In this document: positions 7,361 through 15,652 of the stretch, piece after piece
How the letters are laid out: each line of letters starts with the position of its first letter
Position numbering within the stretch: position 1 is the first letter of the stretch
DNA from: Betaproteobacteria bacterium RIFCSPLOWO2_02_FULL_62_17
Lineage (GTDB): Bacteria > Pseudomonadota > Gammaproteobacteria > Burkholderiales > SG8-39
Direction of reading: 5' to 3'
Assembly (NCBI GenBank): GCA_001770355.1
Contig: MEQV01000229.1
Location: forward strand, 1 to 16,895
Length of the DNA: 16,895 bases
Made by a program: the position numbers and the translations under genes
Notes under the pieces: generated by a model
Told to the model about the DNA's origin: nothing
Seen by the model: the letters and a program-made list of their open reading frames with translations, nothing else
The model's database searches: none

Positions 7361-8308
7361 CTAATTGCTCGACGTTTGCGTCGACAGATTGTGCCTGGCC
7401 AGGAAGCTGCGGATGGCCGCGTAAATCTTCAGGTTCTCGTCGAGCGTGAAATTCCCGTGCTTGCCGCCCGGCACGGTCACAAGTTCGGTGGACACGCCGA
7501 CCTTTTCGAGCGCCTGCCGCAGGCGAACGGCCTGGGTGTAGGGCACGGTGGGATCCGCATCGCCGTGTATGGTCAGGACCGGTGGAAGCCCCTGTCGCAC
7601 ATAGGTCAGCGGAGAGACACGCCTGGCAATCTCCTCTCGATTCCCCATGCTGCCCAGCCAGGCGACCGCGTACGATTTCATGTTTGGACCATCCAGCAGC
7701 TCGACGACGTCGGCAATGCCGTACCAGTTGATGATGGCTGCAACCTTCAACTCTTCCGTCGAAACCGGTCCAGTCCCTCTGTCCCCCGGGCACTGGCGTT
7801 CCATGCCGGCGGACGCGGGCAGGACGCCGGTCGTCAGCGCGAGGTGCCCGCCGGCCGAGGTGCCCGTCAGCACCACCTTGCCGAGGTCGAAGTTGTACTG
7901 CTTCGCGTTTCGATACATCCACCGCAGCGCACACCGGGAATCTTCGACCGCCGCCGGCGCCAGCGAGACCGACGCCAGTCGATACTCCACATTGACCACG
8001 GTCCAGCCCATCTCGAGATACGGCAGGAATGTGAGCGCGGAGCTTTCCTTGCTTCCGCCGGTCCAGCCCCCGCCGTGGAAATAGACCAGCGTCGGATTCG
8101 GCCCACTCACGCCCCGCGGCTGATACACATCGAGCTTGGCGTCCCAATTGTTCGCTGTCAAATAGGTGATATTCGGCGTGACCTGATACGTGTTGGCAAC
8201 CTGCACGAACTTCTGCGTGGAATCGGCGAGCTGCGCGCGCGCGACATCAGGCGCGCTGAAGAACAAGAGCGACAGGACGACGATCGCCGCAAGACAGGAC
8301 TTCCTCAT
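7361..8308 (-). CDS. Exported alpha/beta hydrolase (HSL/BD-FAE-like esterase)
   Basis: The start is placed at the ATG at 8308 (315 aa), with GAGGAG six bases upstream; the frame extends to 8611 but that part lies inside the neighbouring NHL gene. A Sec signal spans residues 1-25 (ending ARA). The esterase signature is complete: oxyanion motif HGGG at 78-81, nucleophile elbow GTSAGG with S151, acid D252 in HGDADPTVPY, and H284 in GGKHGNF. This pattern fits hormone-sensitive-lipase-type and BD-FAE-type carboxylesterases, which hydrolyse short or aromatic esters. It lies 22 nt after the NHL stop and 43 nt before the Lon-like gene, so all three are probably co-transcribed. It could remove acyl or feruloyl-type esters outside the cytoplasm; the precise ester is not inferable. 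Confidence 0.9.
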   Translation of the reverse strand: MRKSCLAAIVVLSLLFFSAPDVARAQLADSTQKFVQVANTYQVTPNITYLTANNWDAKLDVYQPRGVSGPNPTLVYFHGGGWTGGSKESSALTFLPYLEMGWTVVNVEYRLASVSLAPAAVEDSRCALRWMYRNAKQYNFDLGKVVLTGTSAGGHLALTTGVLPASAGMERQCPGDRGTGPVSTEELKVAAIINWYGIADVVELLDGPNMKSYAVAWLGSMGNREEIARRVSPLTYVRQGLPPVLTIHGDADPTVPYTQAVRLRQALEKVGVSTELVTVPGGKHGNFTLDENLKIYAAIRSFLARHNLSTQTSSN

Positions 8309-8330
8309 GGCTGTCTCCTCGTGAACTCCT

Positions 8331-9392
8331 CTAATTGACCCGTCGAATACGGTGGGCCTCGCTGTCGCCGACGTACAGGGCGCCGCCGGCGTCGACGAAC
8401 ACCCCATGCGGCCGCGAGAGCCCGCATCGAAGCGGATCCGGGCCGGGACCGTCGCCCCGTTGACCCGTGCCGAGCACCGTTGTGATGATACCGGTCTTGA
8501 GCTCGATGCGGCGAACGACGTGGCTCTCCGTATCGGCCACGTACAGCCGGCCGCGCGCATAGGCCAGCCCTTTAGGACCCGCGAGCCTGGCTGCGCGGGC
8601 CGGCCCGCCATCGCCCGAAAAGCCTTGCTCGCCAGTGCCCGCCAGATGATGAATCGTCATGGTTCCGGGCGCGACGCGGTAGATGGCATTGCCTTCGCGA
8701 AGCGCGAGATACAGGTTGCCTTCGGGATCGAAGGCGATCGCCCTTGGCCCGTTCAACGGCGCATCCTTCACCGGCGCACCATCAGGCGTCGGTTGCCGCT
8801 CGCCGGTGCCGCCGTAGGTCTCGATCGCGCCGCTGGAGAGATCGACCTGCCGGATGCGGTGGTTCCCGATGTCGCAGATGAGAAGCCGGCCCCTGCGATC
8901 GATGGCAATGCTATGAGGCTGCCGAAGCTGGGCCCGCGTGGCAGGGCCCCCGTCTCCGGAGAATCCCGGAACACCGGTCCCCGCGAACGTGGAGATGACG
9001 CCAGCCTTCGCATCCACTTTCCGGATCACATGATTGTCGCGCTCGGCGATGTACAGGTTGCCGGAGGAGTCGAACTGAATCTCGTGCGGCATGTTCAGGG
9101 ATGCGTCGGTGGCCGCCCCCCCATCACCGGCGTGCGCCCTCTGGCCGTTTCCCGCAACGGTCGTGATCCGACGCGTTTTCACATCGAGCCGTCGGATCCG
9201 TTGATTGCCCAGGTCGCAAAAGTAGAGCGCGCGATCGGGCCCGATCACCAGACCGTACGGATTATTAACCTCCCGGGCCGAATACCCCGGCGACCCCGTG
9301 CCAATCAGCGTGGACACCGATGGCGTCGCCGCGACGGCTGACGAGGGGGTCAGAGCCATCACCAACAGCTTGAGCGCGTCACGCCGATTCAT
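8331..9392 (-). CDS. Exported NHL-repeat six-bladed beta-propeller protein
   Basis: The ATG at 9392 gives 353 aa, with AAGGGG nine bases upstream. The N-terminus MNRRDALKLL followed by a hydrophobic run is Tat-like, with an A-rich cleavage region near residues 19-22. Six NHL blades can be counted, beginning near residues 44, 101, 157, 214, 271 and 326, each with a G-LYIAD-x-x-N-H-x-IRxV pattern. Loops carrying AGTG-x-x-GFSGDGGPA recur at about 137 and 251, with a related one at about 80. Such propellers bind ligands or act as scaffolds; some relatives are lactonases or lyases, but I see no decisive catalytic residues. It is the first gene after the promoter at 9489-9517, with a leader of about 90 nt. 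Confidence 0.9.
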   Translation of the reverse strand: MNRRDALKLLVMALTPSSAVAATPSVSTLIGTGSPGYSAREVNNPYGLVIGPDRALYFCDLGNQRIRRLDVKTRRITTVAGNGQRAHAGDGGAATDASLNMPHEIQFDSSGNLYIAERDNHVIRKVDAKAGVISTFAGTGVPGFSGDGGPATRAQLRQPHSIAIDRRGRLLICDIGNHRIRQVDLSSGAIETYGGTGERQPTPDGAPVKDAPLNGPRAIAFDPEGNLYLALREGNAIYRVAPGTMTIHHLAGTGEQGFSGDGGPARAARLAGPKGLAYARGRLYVADTESHVVRRIELKTGIITTVLGTGQRGDGPGPDPLRCGLSRPHGVFVDAGGALYVGDSEAHRIRRVN

Positions 9393-9488
9393 TGAGCGAC
9401 ACCCCTTCAACGCTTGGCACGCCACATCATGGTGCTCTCTACGTTTTCCAGAGGGACGGACCTTGGTTCGGTTCAACAGACACGTATT

Positions 9489-9517
9489 GTTCTACGCGGC
9501 TCCGCGGGGACAGTCAA
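9489..9517 (-). promoter_or_regulatory. Sigma70-like promoter for the left module
   Basis: On the minus strand TTGACT (9512-9517) matches the -35 consensus at 5 of 6 positions. After exactly 17 nt comes TAGAAC (9489-9494), matching the -10 at 4 of 6. It lies in the 169-nt gap between the LigI-like gene and the NHL gene, the widest gap near a module boundary. Transcription would begin near 9482, about 90 nt before the NHL start. This is a sequence match only. Confidence 0.5.
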
Positions 9518-9561
9518 CGGACGATTGAGAACTCGAGCGCCGAACGCCCGCGACCACTACG

Positions 9562-10536
9562 TCAGCGGGACGTCGTGAAGCCGTACAGAGTTTCCGGGTT
9601 CTCGACCAGGATGCGGCGACGGGTCGACTCGCTGGGCGCCCAGTTCGCGAGCAAGTCGAACAGCGCGGCATCGTTCGGCTTGTCCGTCTCATTCGGGTGC
9701 GGCCAGTTGCTCCCCCACACCAACCGCTCGGGCGCGGCCTGGACATAGGCCTGGCCAACCTTGTTCACGTCGGCGTAGGTCGGAGGGCCCACCTTGCTGC
9801 TGTCGTAGGTCACCGAAAGCTTGACCCAGGTTCTCCCCTTGTCAACCAACCGGCGGATGACCGTGAAGGCCGGGTGGTTGATGCCGATCGGCTGAGGCAT
9901 GTGGCCCATATGATCGAACACGAGCGTCGAAGGCAGGCGATTCCACAAATCACCAGCGGCGACGATTTGATCGGCGGTCATATTGATTTGCACATGCCAC
10001 CCCAGCGCGTTCACGCGCTTCGACAAGGGCTCGATCGTCTCGATGGCGGGCGTCAACGTGCCGGCAAGCGCCAGCGAGAACCGGATGCCGCGAACGCCTC
10101 CGGCGGCCAGGGCCTTCAATTCCGCATCGGTGATGGCGGGAGAGACGATGGCCACGCCTCGCGCGTTGGCCCCGAACTGAGCAATGGCGTCAAGAGTGAC
10201 CCGGTTGTCGTCGACAGGTGCTGGATAAGGCGCCGGTGTCACCACCACGCTGCGGGTGATTCCAATCCGACCCTGAAGAAGGCGGTAGTCCGGCACGCGG
10301 GCGTTGGGCACCATCCGCGCGCCGGGCGCGGAGAACGGAAACCGGGCGTCATAAATGTGATGATGACAATCGCAGGCATTCGGAGGCGCCTTCAGCTTCG
10401 GCGCTTCGGTACCGGCCGAGTTGGGAACCACGTACTGAGCGTGGCCCTCTTCGGGCCGAACGAGGGCGACCGTGCTCGACGCCGCCAGGCCGGCCCACTT
10501 GAGAAACGTCCGTCGGCCGATCGTCTGCTCGCTCAT
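9562..10536 (-). CDS. Tat-exported amidohydrolase-2 family lactonase (LigI/COG3618-like)
   Basis: The ATG at 10536 gives 324 aa; the frame opens further upstream, but that part overlaps the CMD gene. The N-terminus GRRTFLKWAG (R8-R9) is a Tat signal. The barrel shows the strand-1 motif DCHHH (H58, H60), H181 in WHVQ, FDHMGH at 207-212, and the strand-8 segment VWGSNWPHP at 273-281. This layout matches 2-pyrone-4,6-dicarboxylate lactonase (LigI) and related metal-independent or mononuclear lactonases of aromatic catabolism. Where a strand-8 Asp acts in amidohydrolases, this protein reads Asn (N277). The ribosome site is weak (GACGAG), and the start is 26 nt after the CMD stop, so coupling is likely. 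It probably opens a lactone or pyrone-type ring outside the cytoplasm; the substrate is inferred only from family. Confidence 0.86.
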   Translation of the reverse strand: MSEQTIGRRTFLKWAGLAASSTVALVRPEEGHAQYVVPNSAGTEAPKLKAPPNACDCHHHIYDARFPFSAPGARMVPNARVPDYRLLQGRIGITRSVVVTPAPYPAPVDDNRVTLDAIAQFGANARGVAIVSPAITDAELKALAAGGVRGIRFSLALAGTLTPAIETIEPLSKRVNALGWHVQINMTADQIVAAGDLWNRLPSTLVFDHMGHMPQPIGINHPAFTVIRRLVDKGRTWVKLSVTYDSSKVGPPTYADVNKVGQAYVQAAPERLVWGSNWPHPNETDKPNDAALFDLLANWAPSESTRRRILVENPETLYGFTTSR

Positions 10537-10562
10537 GGTGCGATGCTCGTCTCGCGCCACGG

Positions 10563-11213
10563 TCAGCGCGGGAACGCTGGAAGCGGCGGATGCGCGCCGG
10601 CAGGAAGAGGCGTTCGCGCCGTGTTCATCACCATCGCCAGAAGCGCATAGTACCCTTGAAGGCTGACGGCCTCGACGATGCCCGCCTCGCCGAACGTGGC
10701 GAGCGCGCGTGCGTACGTCGCGTCGCTGACGCTGTGATTTGTCTGTAATTCGGTGCACAGGTCGTACAGGATTTCCTCGTCGTCGGCCATCTGACGGGGG
10801 CGCCTCCCCTCCGCTACGGCCGCAATGATGTCCGGCGTCAGTCCGGCCTTGATCGCCAACGGCCGGTGGGCGTTCCACTCGTACTGCTGGGTCCAGTGCC
10901 GCGCGGCGATGAGGATCCCCAGTTCGGTCAGCCGCTGATCGAGCACACTTCTGAACTGCACGTGTTCCCGCCACTTGAACGTCAGGCTCATCAGTTCAGG
11001 TACTCGGAGCATGACCGCAAACGGTCCCGTAGGGTTGGACTTGCGGACCGCCGCAAATTCCGCCGCTGCTTGCTTTTGCGCGTCCGTCATCTTCTCGGTC
11101 GGTATGGGCAGCAACCGGTCCTGCGCGCCGAGCTCAATGGACGATCCAAGCGCCAGAATGAGTACGACACACGAGAGAGGCAACCGTGCTGGATCCTTGT
11201 GGTGGCCGATCAT
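10563..11213 (-). CDS. Exported carboxymuconolactone decarboxylase-like protein (single domain)
   Basis: A 216-aa protein with an N-terminal hydrophobic segment at residues 11-30 (LGAQ, Sec-like) and one CMD-like domain at about 45-195. It carries QQYEW at 109-113 with the following GL-P-II segment, the same signature as both halves of the tandem protein at 1777-3024. There is no CxxC, so it is not of the AhpD redox type. The start is firm: AAGGAG is six bases before the ATG. The proline-rich end (LPAGAHPPLP) resembles the tail of the tandem protein (LPAGQQPQLP), supporting common descent. It is followed at 26 nt by the LigI-like lactonase, and in protocatechuate-type pathways these two activities act on related intermediates. 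Decarboxylation is suggested by the family, not shown. Confidence 0.85.
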   Translation of the reverse strand: MIGHHKDPARLPLSCVVLILALGSSIELGAQDRLLPIPTEKMTDAQKQAAAEFAAVRKSNPTGPFAVMLRVPELMSLTFKWREHVQFRSVLDQRLTELGILIAARHWTQQYEWNAHRPLAIKAGLTPDIIAAVAEGRRPRQMADDEEILYDLCTELQTNHSVSDATYARALATFGEAGIVEAVSLQGYYALLAMVMNTARTPLPAGAHPPLPAFPR

Positions 11214-11287
11214 GATTCACTCCTTAGTCTTGCAACAATAGCGTTGGTGCCAGTCCGGGGCCGCGGCGCCGGCCCTGCATATGTCGC

Positions 11288-12250
11288 CTAGCGGGGCAGG
11301 CCGGCGATCTCCGTTCGTACCTTGTACAGTGTCTTGCCAGCGGTCACGTAGAGGGTTTTCATATCAGACCCTCCAAACCCGTTGTTCGTGATGAAGTCCT
11401 CCGGGATGGGAATGAACTTGAGCAGCTTGCCCTGCGGGGAAATGACATACACACCGGTCTTGGTGGCAAGAGTCTCCGAGGTCCCCCGCAGCTGGTTCAT
11501 CCCGGCGGAGGCGTACAGGTTTCCCTGCGTATCGATGCTCATGCCGTCCGCGCTTCGGCCCGGATAGAAGCTGTAGTGGACCCGCATGTTGCCAACGGTG
11601 CCGTCGGCGCGCAGATCATACGCGCGGATCAGGCGCGCGCCACCTTCCGCCCCGTTCGCTTCGATCAGATACAGCTGCTTGTCGTCAGGGGAGATCTGGA
11701 TCCCGTTCGGACGCTGAATCTCCGGAGCCGCAAGAATACGCGCCAGCTGCCCGGGCCCATCGATCCGGTAGACGGCACCGCCAGCCAGGTCGGTGAAGTA
11801 CAGCCGGCCCTTGCTGTCGATCGTGACATCGTTCGGACCGACGAACGGCTTGCCTTGATAGTTGTCAGCGAGCACTTCCACCTTGCCGGTGCGCACGTCG
11901 GTCCGCGTGACCTGTGGCTTGAACGTCACTCGCACGCCGGTTCGCTGCGATTCCGAGCCCTCGCACGCAATCAGGCGGCCTTGAGGATCGATGAGCAGGC
12001 CGTTCGCATTGTTGCTGCGCTCGCGAAACGTGGACAACACCCCATTCGCGGTCAGCTTCATGATCCGCAGCGACACCATCTCGCTGAAATACACGTTGCC
12101 GTCGCGGTCCACCGCGGGACCTTCCGTGAAGGCGACCGTCGTGGCGACCTCGGGCTGCTGCGCTGCCGCCGGCCTCGGGACCACCACGCCGATGATGGCT
12201 ATCGCTGCCGCAAGACCTTCCAGTTGACGACGGGTCAAGGTAGCCTCCAT
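11288..12250 (-). CDS. Exported SMP-30/gluconolactonase/LRE-like beta-propeller hydrolase
   Basis: The ATG at 12250 (320 aa) is chosen because a signal sequence follows it (hydrophobic residues 11-30, PAAAQ); the ribosome site is weak (GAAAGA). The metal-site residues of the SMP-30 family are all visible: E43 in FTEGP, N140 in GPNDV, N182 in RPNGI, and D235 in SADGM. These bind one divalent ion (calcium or zinc) in lactonases such as gluconolactonase. Length and blade spacing are normal. It follows the Tat amidohydrolase by 58 nt and precedes the CMD gene by 74 nt; that second gap carries a GC hairpin (GGGCCG/CGGCCC) with no T-run. Lactone hydrolysis is a good family-level guess; the lactone is unknown. 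Confidence 0.9.
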   Translation of the reverse strand: MEATLTRRQLEGLAAAIAIIGVVVPRPAAAQQPEVATTVAFTEGPAVDRDGNVYFSEMVSLRIMKLTANGVLSTFRERSNNANGLLIDPQGRLIACEGSESQRTGVRVTFKPQVTRTDVRTGKVEVLADNYQGKPFVGPNDVTIDSKGRLYFTDLAGGAVYRIDGPGQLARILAAPEIQRPNGIQISPDDKQLYLIEANGAEGGARLIRAYDLRADGTVGNMRVHYSFYPGRSADGMSIDTQGNLYASAGMNQLRGTSETLATKTGVYVISPQGKLLKFIPIPEDFITNNGFGGSDMKTLYVTAGKTLYKVRTEIAGLPR

Positions 12251-12308
12251 TCTTTCAGCTTGGTTCACATATGACCGTCTGGCCCGCGCGGAGGCATTCC
12301 CGCACGCC

Positions 12309-13829
12309 TCAATGGCCTTGCAGGTAGCCGCCCAAACGAGTTTTCGGCCAGCCGGCCTTCGACACCACGTAATCACGCGACCGGTGGACCAACCGATTCA
12401 CCCGGCTCAGATCCACCCCGACCAGCTTGCCCTGCCACTTTCTCAGCGTGCCTCCGATGAAGACCGTATCCACGTTGCTCGTGTCCATGCCGAGCACGAC
12501 CGCACCGTATGCATTGTTGACCGGCATCACATTGATGTGATCCATCCGCAACAATATGACGTCGGCCTCCTTGCCGGGCGTGAGCGTCCCGATTTTTCGG
12601 TCCAACCGGTTGTCTCGGGCGCCCTCCACCGTCGCGAATTCGATGACGTCGCGTACCGTCAGCAGCGGTGGCAATTGTGGTTCGCCGGCTCGCTGACGCG
12701 CGAGGAGCAGCATGCGTTGCAGAGTCAAGACCGCTCGCATCTGCGTGAAGAACTCGCCCGGCATTTCCGTCTCGACGTCCACGCTGAGGCTCGGCCGGAT
12801 GCCGTGATCGAGCGCCTGCTGCACGGGAGGCACGCCGTGGCCCATCTTCATCTCGATGGAACAGGCAATCGACACGTTGCCTCCGGTGTGAGCGATCGTC
12901 TGCCACTCGGTCTCCGTCACATTGGGGCAGTGGATATAGGTCACGTCAGGCCCCATGGCGGCCGTCACCGGCACGAGCTGATTCGCCCCGTTGACATGGA
13001 CCGTAACCGGTGCGCCGACCTCGCGGGCGACCGCCCAGTGAGCCGCGTCAACGCTCGCGGCCATGGCCAGGGTCAGCAGCTGATCGTCCGACGAAAAGTA
13101 TTGTGCGCGCAGTCGGCGGATGTCCTGCGGGAAGCGATTGCGAGGTCCAGCTGTCCCGCTGCCAAAGGCGTACACGCTCCGGATGCCAGACTCACGCAAA
13201 CCCTCGATGGCGGCATCCGTGTGCTCCGGGCTGTTCCCGATGTGCGACCAGTCAAGCACGGTCGTGACACCCGCATTGATGGCGCCCAGGGCGCTGACGA
13301 GACCGCCCACGTGCGCGTCTTCAGGCCTGTAGACGGAGCGGGCGATTCCGGTAATGTCTCGGTTGTAGTCGCTGAGTAGACCGTTGGGGAGGATGTTCCG
13401 CAAGGGACCCTCCCACATGTGACGGTGCGTATCGACAAAACCCGGCATCACGATCATATTCGACGCGTCGATCACTTCCGCGGATGCTTTGAGATTCGGC
13501 TGGACGGCGGCGATCCTGGATCCATCGATCAGCACGTCCGCCGTCTCGAAATCGCCGACCTGCGGATCGAGTGAGAGCACGCAGCCGCCTTTCAGCAGGA
13601 CGCGGCGCCCGCGCGGGGCCCGCGGACCGATGCTGCCGCCCGTACGCTGCGCGGCCAGCGCTTCCTCGGCCATCGTCCAGGAAGCGACGCCGCCGGCCGC
13701 GAGTCCGGCGACACCAGACGCCAGGAAATCCCGGCGCGAGATCCCGCCACGGCCGGAGCCGTCCGCGTTGCGCTGCGGCGAGTCATCCTGTGGGGGACCA
13801 GGCGCGTGGGGCGGCACGTGCTCGCGCAT
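12309..13829 (-). CDS. Tat-exported amidohydrolase of the TrzA/AtzB (chlorohydrolase/cytosine deaminase-like) type
   Basis: The ATG at 13829 (506 aa) has GAAGGA seven bases upstream; the longer frame runs back into the DinB gene and is not needed. After about 28 polar residues comes a Tat signal (SRRDFLASG, R32-R33, hydrophobic to about 50, cleavage near ALAAQ at 58-61). The deaminase/chlorohydrolase barrel shows H135-R-H137 in VDTHRH, H278 in VTVHVNG, H300 in YIHCPN, and D351 in SVDVETE. A C-terminal beta-sandwich return (GTLTPGKEADVILL) is present. Relatives remove amino, chloro or alkylamino groups from heterocycles. It starts 28 nt after the DinB stop. The long polar extension ahead of the twin arginine is unusual but still allows Tat use. 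Confidence 0.88.
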   Translation of the reverse strand: MREHVPPHAPGPPQDDSPQRNADGSGRGGISRRDFLASGVAGLAAGGVASWTMAEEALAAQRTGGSIGPRAPRGRRVLLKGGCVLSLDPQVGDFETADVLIDGSRIAAVQPNLKASAEVIDASNMIVMPGFVDTHRHMWEGPLRNILPNGLLSDYNRDITGIARSVYRPEDAHVGGLVSALGAINAGVTTVLDWSHIGNSPEHTDAAIEGLRESGIRSVYAFGSGTAGPRNRFPQDIRRLRAQYFSSDDQLLTLAMAASVDAAHWAVAREVGAPVTVHVNGANQLVPVTAAMGPDVTYIHCPNVTETEWQTIAHTGGNVSIACSIEMKMGHGVPPVQQALDHGIRPSLSVDVETEMPGEFFTQMRAVLTLQRMLLLARQRAGEPQLPPLLTVRDVIEFATVEGARDNRLDRKIGTLTPGKEADVILLRMDHINVMPVNNAYGAVVLGMDTSNVDTVFIGGTLRKWQGKLVGVDLSRVNRLVHRSRDYVVSKAGWPKTRLGGYLQGH

Positions 13830-13857
13830 GTTCGTGTCCTTCAAAGTGGGTGACGGT

Positions 13858-14496
13858 CTAACGACCGTCGTCCTTACCCTGCGTCGGTTCCCGAGGGTCC
13901 GAAGGCCGTTCCGTGACGGGCAACGCGCCGGCGCCAGGCAGTGAAGGTGCGCGGCCGCCATGAGCTTCTCCGTCGAGGAGGTCTTCGACCGAGGCGTAGC
14001 GGTAGACGGCGCGGGCACCGTTCTTCGGCAGGCCGCCGGTGTCGGCCGTCGGACCGAACGTCGAGTAGAGCGCCTCACCCCAGAGGCGCAGGTAGCCCGT
14101 GAGCTGACCGCGATGATGCGCCGAGTGTGTGAATCGACGCGTCAGCACCCAGGCCCGTGAACGCGGCACGTCAAAGAACTGCGTCAGCTCTTCGAACCAC
14201 GCGTCCGGCTTCGACCCGAGCGCCCTCAGGCGCTCCGCAGAGCAGGCCGCGTAGTGGCGGATGAACGCCAGCCGCACCTCCTGCGCGGGCAGCGCCGGCA
14301 GCCCCACCGCGATGCCCAGCATCGCCTTCATCCACGCGTCTTCGCTGACCGACTGATGCACCATGTGCTCCAGCGGCGTTCGCGCACGCGGATCGGGCCT
14401 GAAGCGCATGCGTGCGTCAGGAATCTGCGACCACACGCTGAGCGTCTTCACGCGCTCCGTGTCGTAGGTGTCAACCAGGAATTCGTACTTGCCCAT
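13858..14496 (-). CDS. DinB-family four-helix metalloprotein
   Basis: I place the start at the ATG at 14496 (212 aa); a TTG two codons upstream is also possible, and neither has a strong ribosome site. The DinB fold is marked by one histidine in the second helix (H47 in HMVHQ) and the HxxxH pair H124/H128 in THSAHHRGQL, the usual triad for one divalent metal. The stretch YRYASVED before the tail is common in this family. There is no signal peptide, so this and the SDR are among the few cytosolic products here. Family members include thiol-dependent transferases, and most have no known role. The C-terminal 35 residues are Pro/Gly/Asp-rich and probably disordered. It lies 37 nt after the cyclase. 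Confidence 0.87.
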   Translation of the reverse strand: MGKYEFLVDTYDTERVKTLSVWSQIPDARMRFRPDPRARTPLEHMVHQSVSEDAWMKAMLGIAVGLPALPAQEVRLAFIRHYAACSAERLRALGSKPDAWFEELTQFFDVPRSRAWVLTRRFTHSAHHRGQLTGYLRLWGEALYSTFGPTADTGGLPKNGARAVYRYASVEDLLDGEAHGGRAPSLPGAGALPVTERPSDPREPTQGKDDGR

Positions 14497-14533
14497 CCAC
14501 AAGCCCGACTTCTACAAGGCCGTCATCTCTCCC

Positions 14534-15613
14534 CTAGAACGTCGCAAGCGCCGTGAACGGTGAGGCCGTTCCGTGCGGGACCTGAATCGCCGCCCAAGAG
14601 ACCATGAATTCCCACCGCTTCAAGCGGGCGGCGATGGCGGCGACATCCTCGAAGTAGCCGTTGTCGACCATGGGCAGACCCATGATCGTGATGGCAATGC
14701 TGTGGATCGGCCGGTTCCAGCCATCCACACCTGACGGCTGGGCGTCGACGACCCCTTCCCCGCCGAGCACGGCGATATCCCGCTGTTTGATCCAGGGCAG
14801 CACCGACGCGTGCAGGCCTGGTGTCTCACGCGCCGCGTTCCACGGTCCGGTCTTCGCACGACGCGCCCAGCGGCCGGTCCGGATGAACACCGCGTCGCCG
14901 CTACCGATCCTGATCTTCGCAAACGCCTCCCATGCCTCGAGGTCGGACACAAAGATCGGCGTGCGCGCCTCCATCCACTCCACGCCCTTGAGCAGCGGCA
15001 TGTCGACGAGGATGCCGCGGGTGATGTAACCCTTGCCCATGGTGTCGATCGAAAGGATTCCGCAGCCCTCCGGCAACAGCTCCTGCGGATACCCGTTGTA
15101 GTTGAGCTGAACGTCCTTGCCTCTGCTGCTCTCGACCGGGTAGTGGCAGAGCGCGTCCATGTGCGTGTCTCCGCCGTCATGAATGGCGAAGGTCATCGCA
15201 TCCAGGGCACCGCGCGGCTTTCCGGACTTCGGGTCGACCGTCGTATTCCAATGCTTGAACTCGACGTTCATGTTGTTGTTGTCGATGGTCGTCTTCGGCT
15301 CGACGAAATGATGGAGCGACGCTGACATCCCCTCTGTCGCCAGTCGCAGGGCGGCCAGGCTCTTCGCCTGCGTGATCAGATTCAGCGTCCCCCGCTGATC
15401 CTTCGGACCCCAGCGGCCCCAGTTCGACAGCTCCTTCTCCCACTTGAGCATCTGGCCCGGCGTGATCGCGTGCTGGGGCAATTGCGTCAACGGGTGCGGC
15501 GGTATCTGGGCCGGCGCCTGGGCCCGCGCGGAGGACCGGGCACACAGCAGTCCGAGGGTGCACAGCACCAGCGCCCCCAACACCCCCCCGACGAGACGAC
15601 TGAGGAACGTCAT
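14534..15613 (-). CDS. Exported cyclase-family hydrolase (kynurenine formamidase-like), copy in right module
   Basis: A 359-aa cyclase-family metal hydrolase. The signal peptide covers residues 1-31 (ending ARA, then Q). The entry motif SNWGRWGP...GTLNLIT lies at about 63-81, and the metal signature reads H145-DGGDT-H151-M-D153-ALC-H157, close to the canonical HGGTHxDxxxH pattern. Compared with the paralogue at 3967-4968 it carries extra residues before the signature (around 108-140) and ends in a similar SPFTALATF. The ATG is firm, with GGGAGGA seven bases upstream. It is 39 nt after the GYD gene and 37 nt before DinB. It is expected to hydrolyse an amide or lactone in the periplasm. The two copies probably act on different substrates, since their signatures differ at the glycine positions. 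Confidence 0.89.
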   Translation of the reverse strand: MTFLSRLVGGVLGALVLCTLGLLCARSSARAQAPAQIPPHPLTQLPQHAITPGQMLKWEKELSNWGRWGPKDQRGTLNLITQAKSLAALRLATEGMSASLHHFVEPKTTIDNNNMNVEFKHWNTTVDPKSGKPRGALDAMTFAIHDGGDTHMDALCHYPVESSRGKDVQLNYNGYPQELLPEGCGILSIDTMGKGYITRGILVDMPLLKGVEWMEARTPIFVSDLEAWEAFAKIRIGSGDAVFIRTGRWARRAKTGPWNAARETPGLHASVLPWIKQRDIAVLGGEGVVDAQPSGVDGWNRPIHSIAITIMGLPMVDNGYFEDVAAIAARLKRWEFMVSWAAIQVPHGTASPFTALATF

Positions 15614-15652
15614 CGTTGCTTCCTCCCGTACATTTACTGATTCCGCGGCGCG

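Noticed and set aside
8309..8611. N-terminal extension of the alpha/beta hydrolase frame
   Set aside because: It overlaps the 3' end of the NHL gene, lacks family similarity, and a signal peptide with a strong ribosome site begins at 8308.
7166..9341. Two long plus-strand frames opposite the alpha/beta hydrolase and NHL genes
   Set aside because: They lie wholly antisense to genes with intact catalytic or repeat motifs and contain nothing recognisable themselves.
9493..9758. A short minus-strand frame over the end of the LigI-like gene
   Set aside because: Out-of-frame, Arg/Ser-rich reading of the real gene without a start signal.
11214..11287. GC hairpin GGGCCG/CGGCCC between the SMP-30 and CMD genes as a terminator
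   Set aside because: The stem is short and no T-run follows; the spacing fits continued transcription into the CMD gene.
12312..13379. A 355-codon plus-strand frame opposite the TrzA/AtzB-type amidohydrolase
   Set aside because: His/Arg-rich shadow of a gene with a full metal-ligand set on the other strand.
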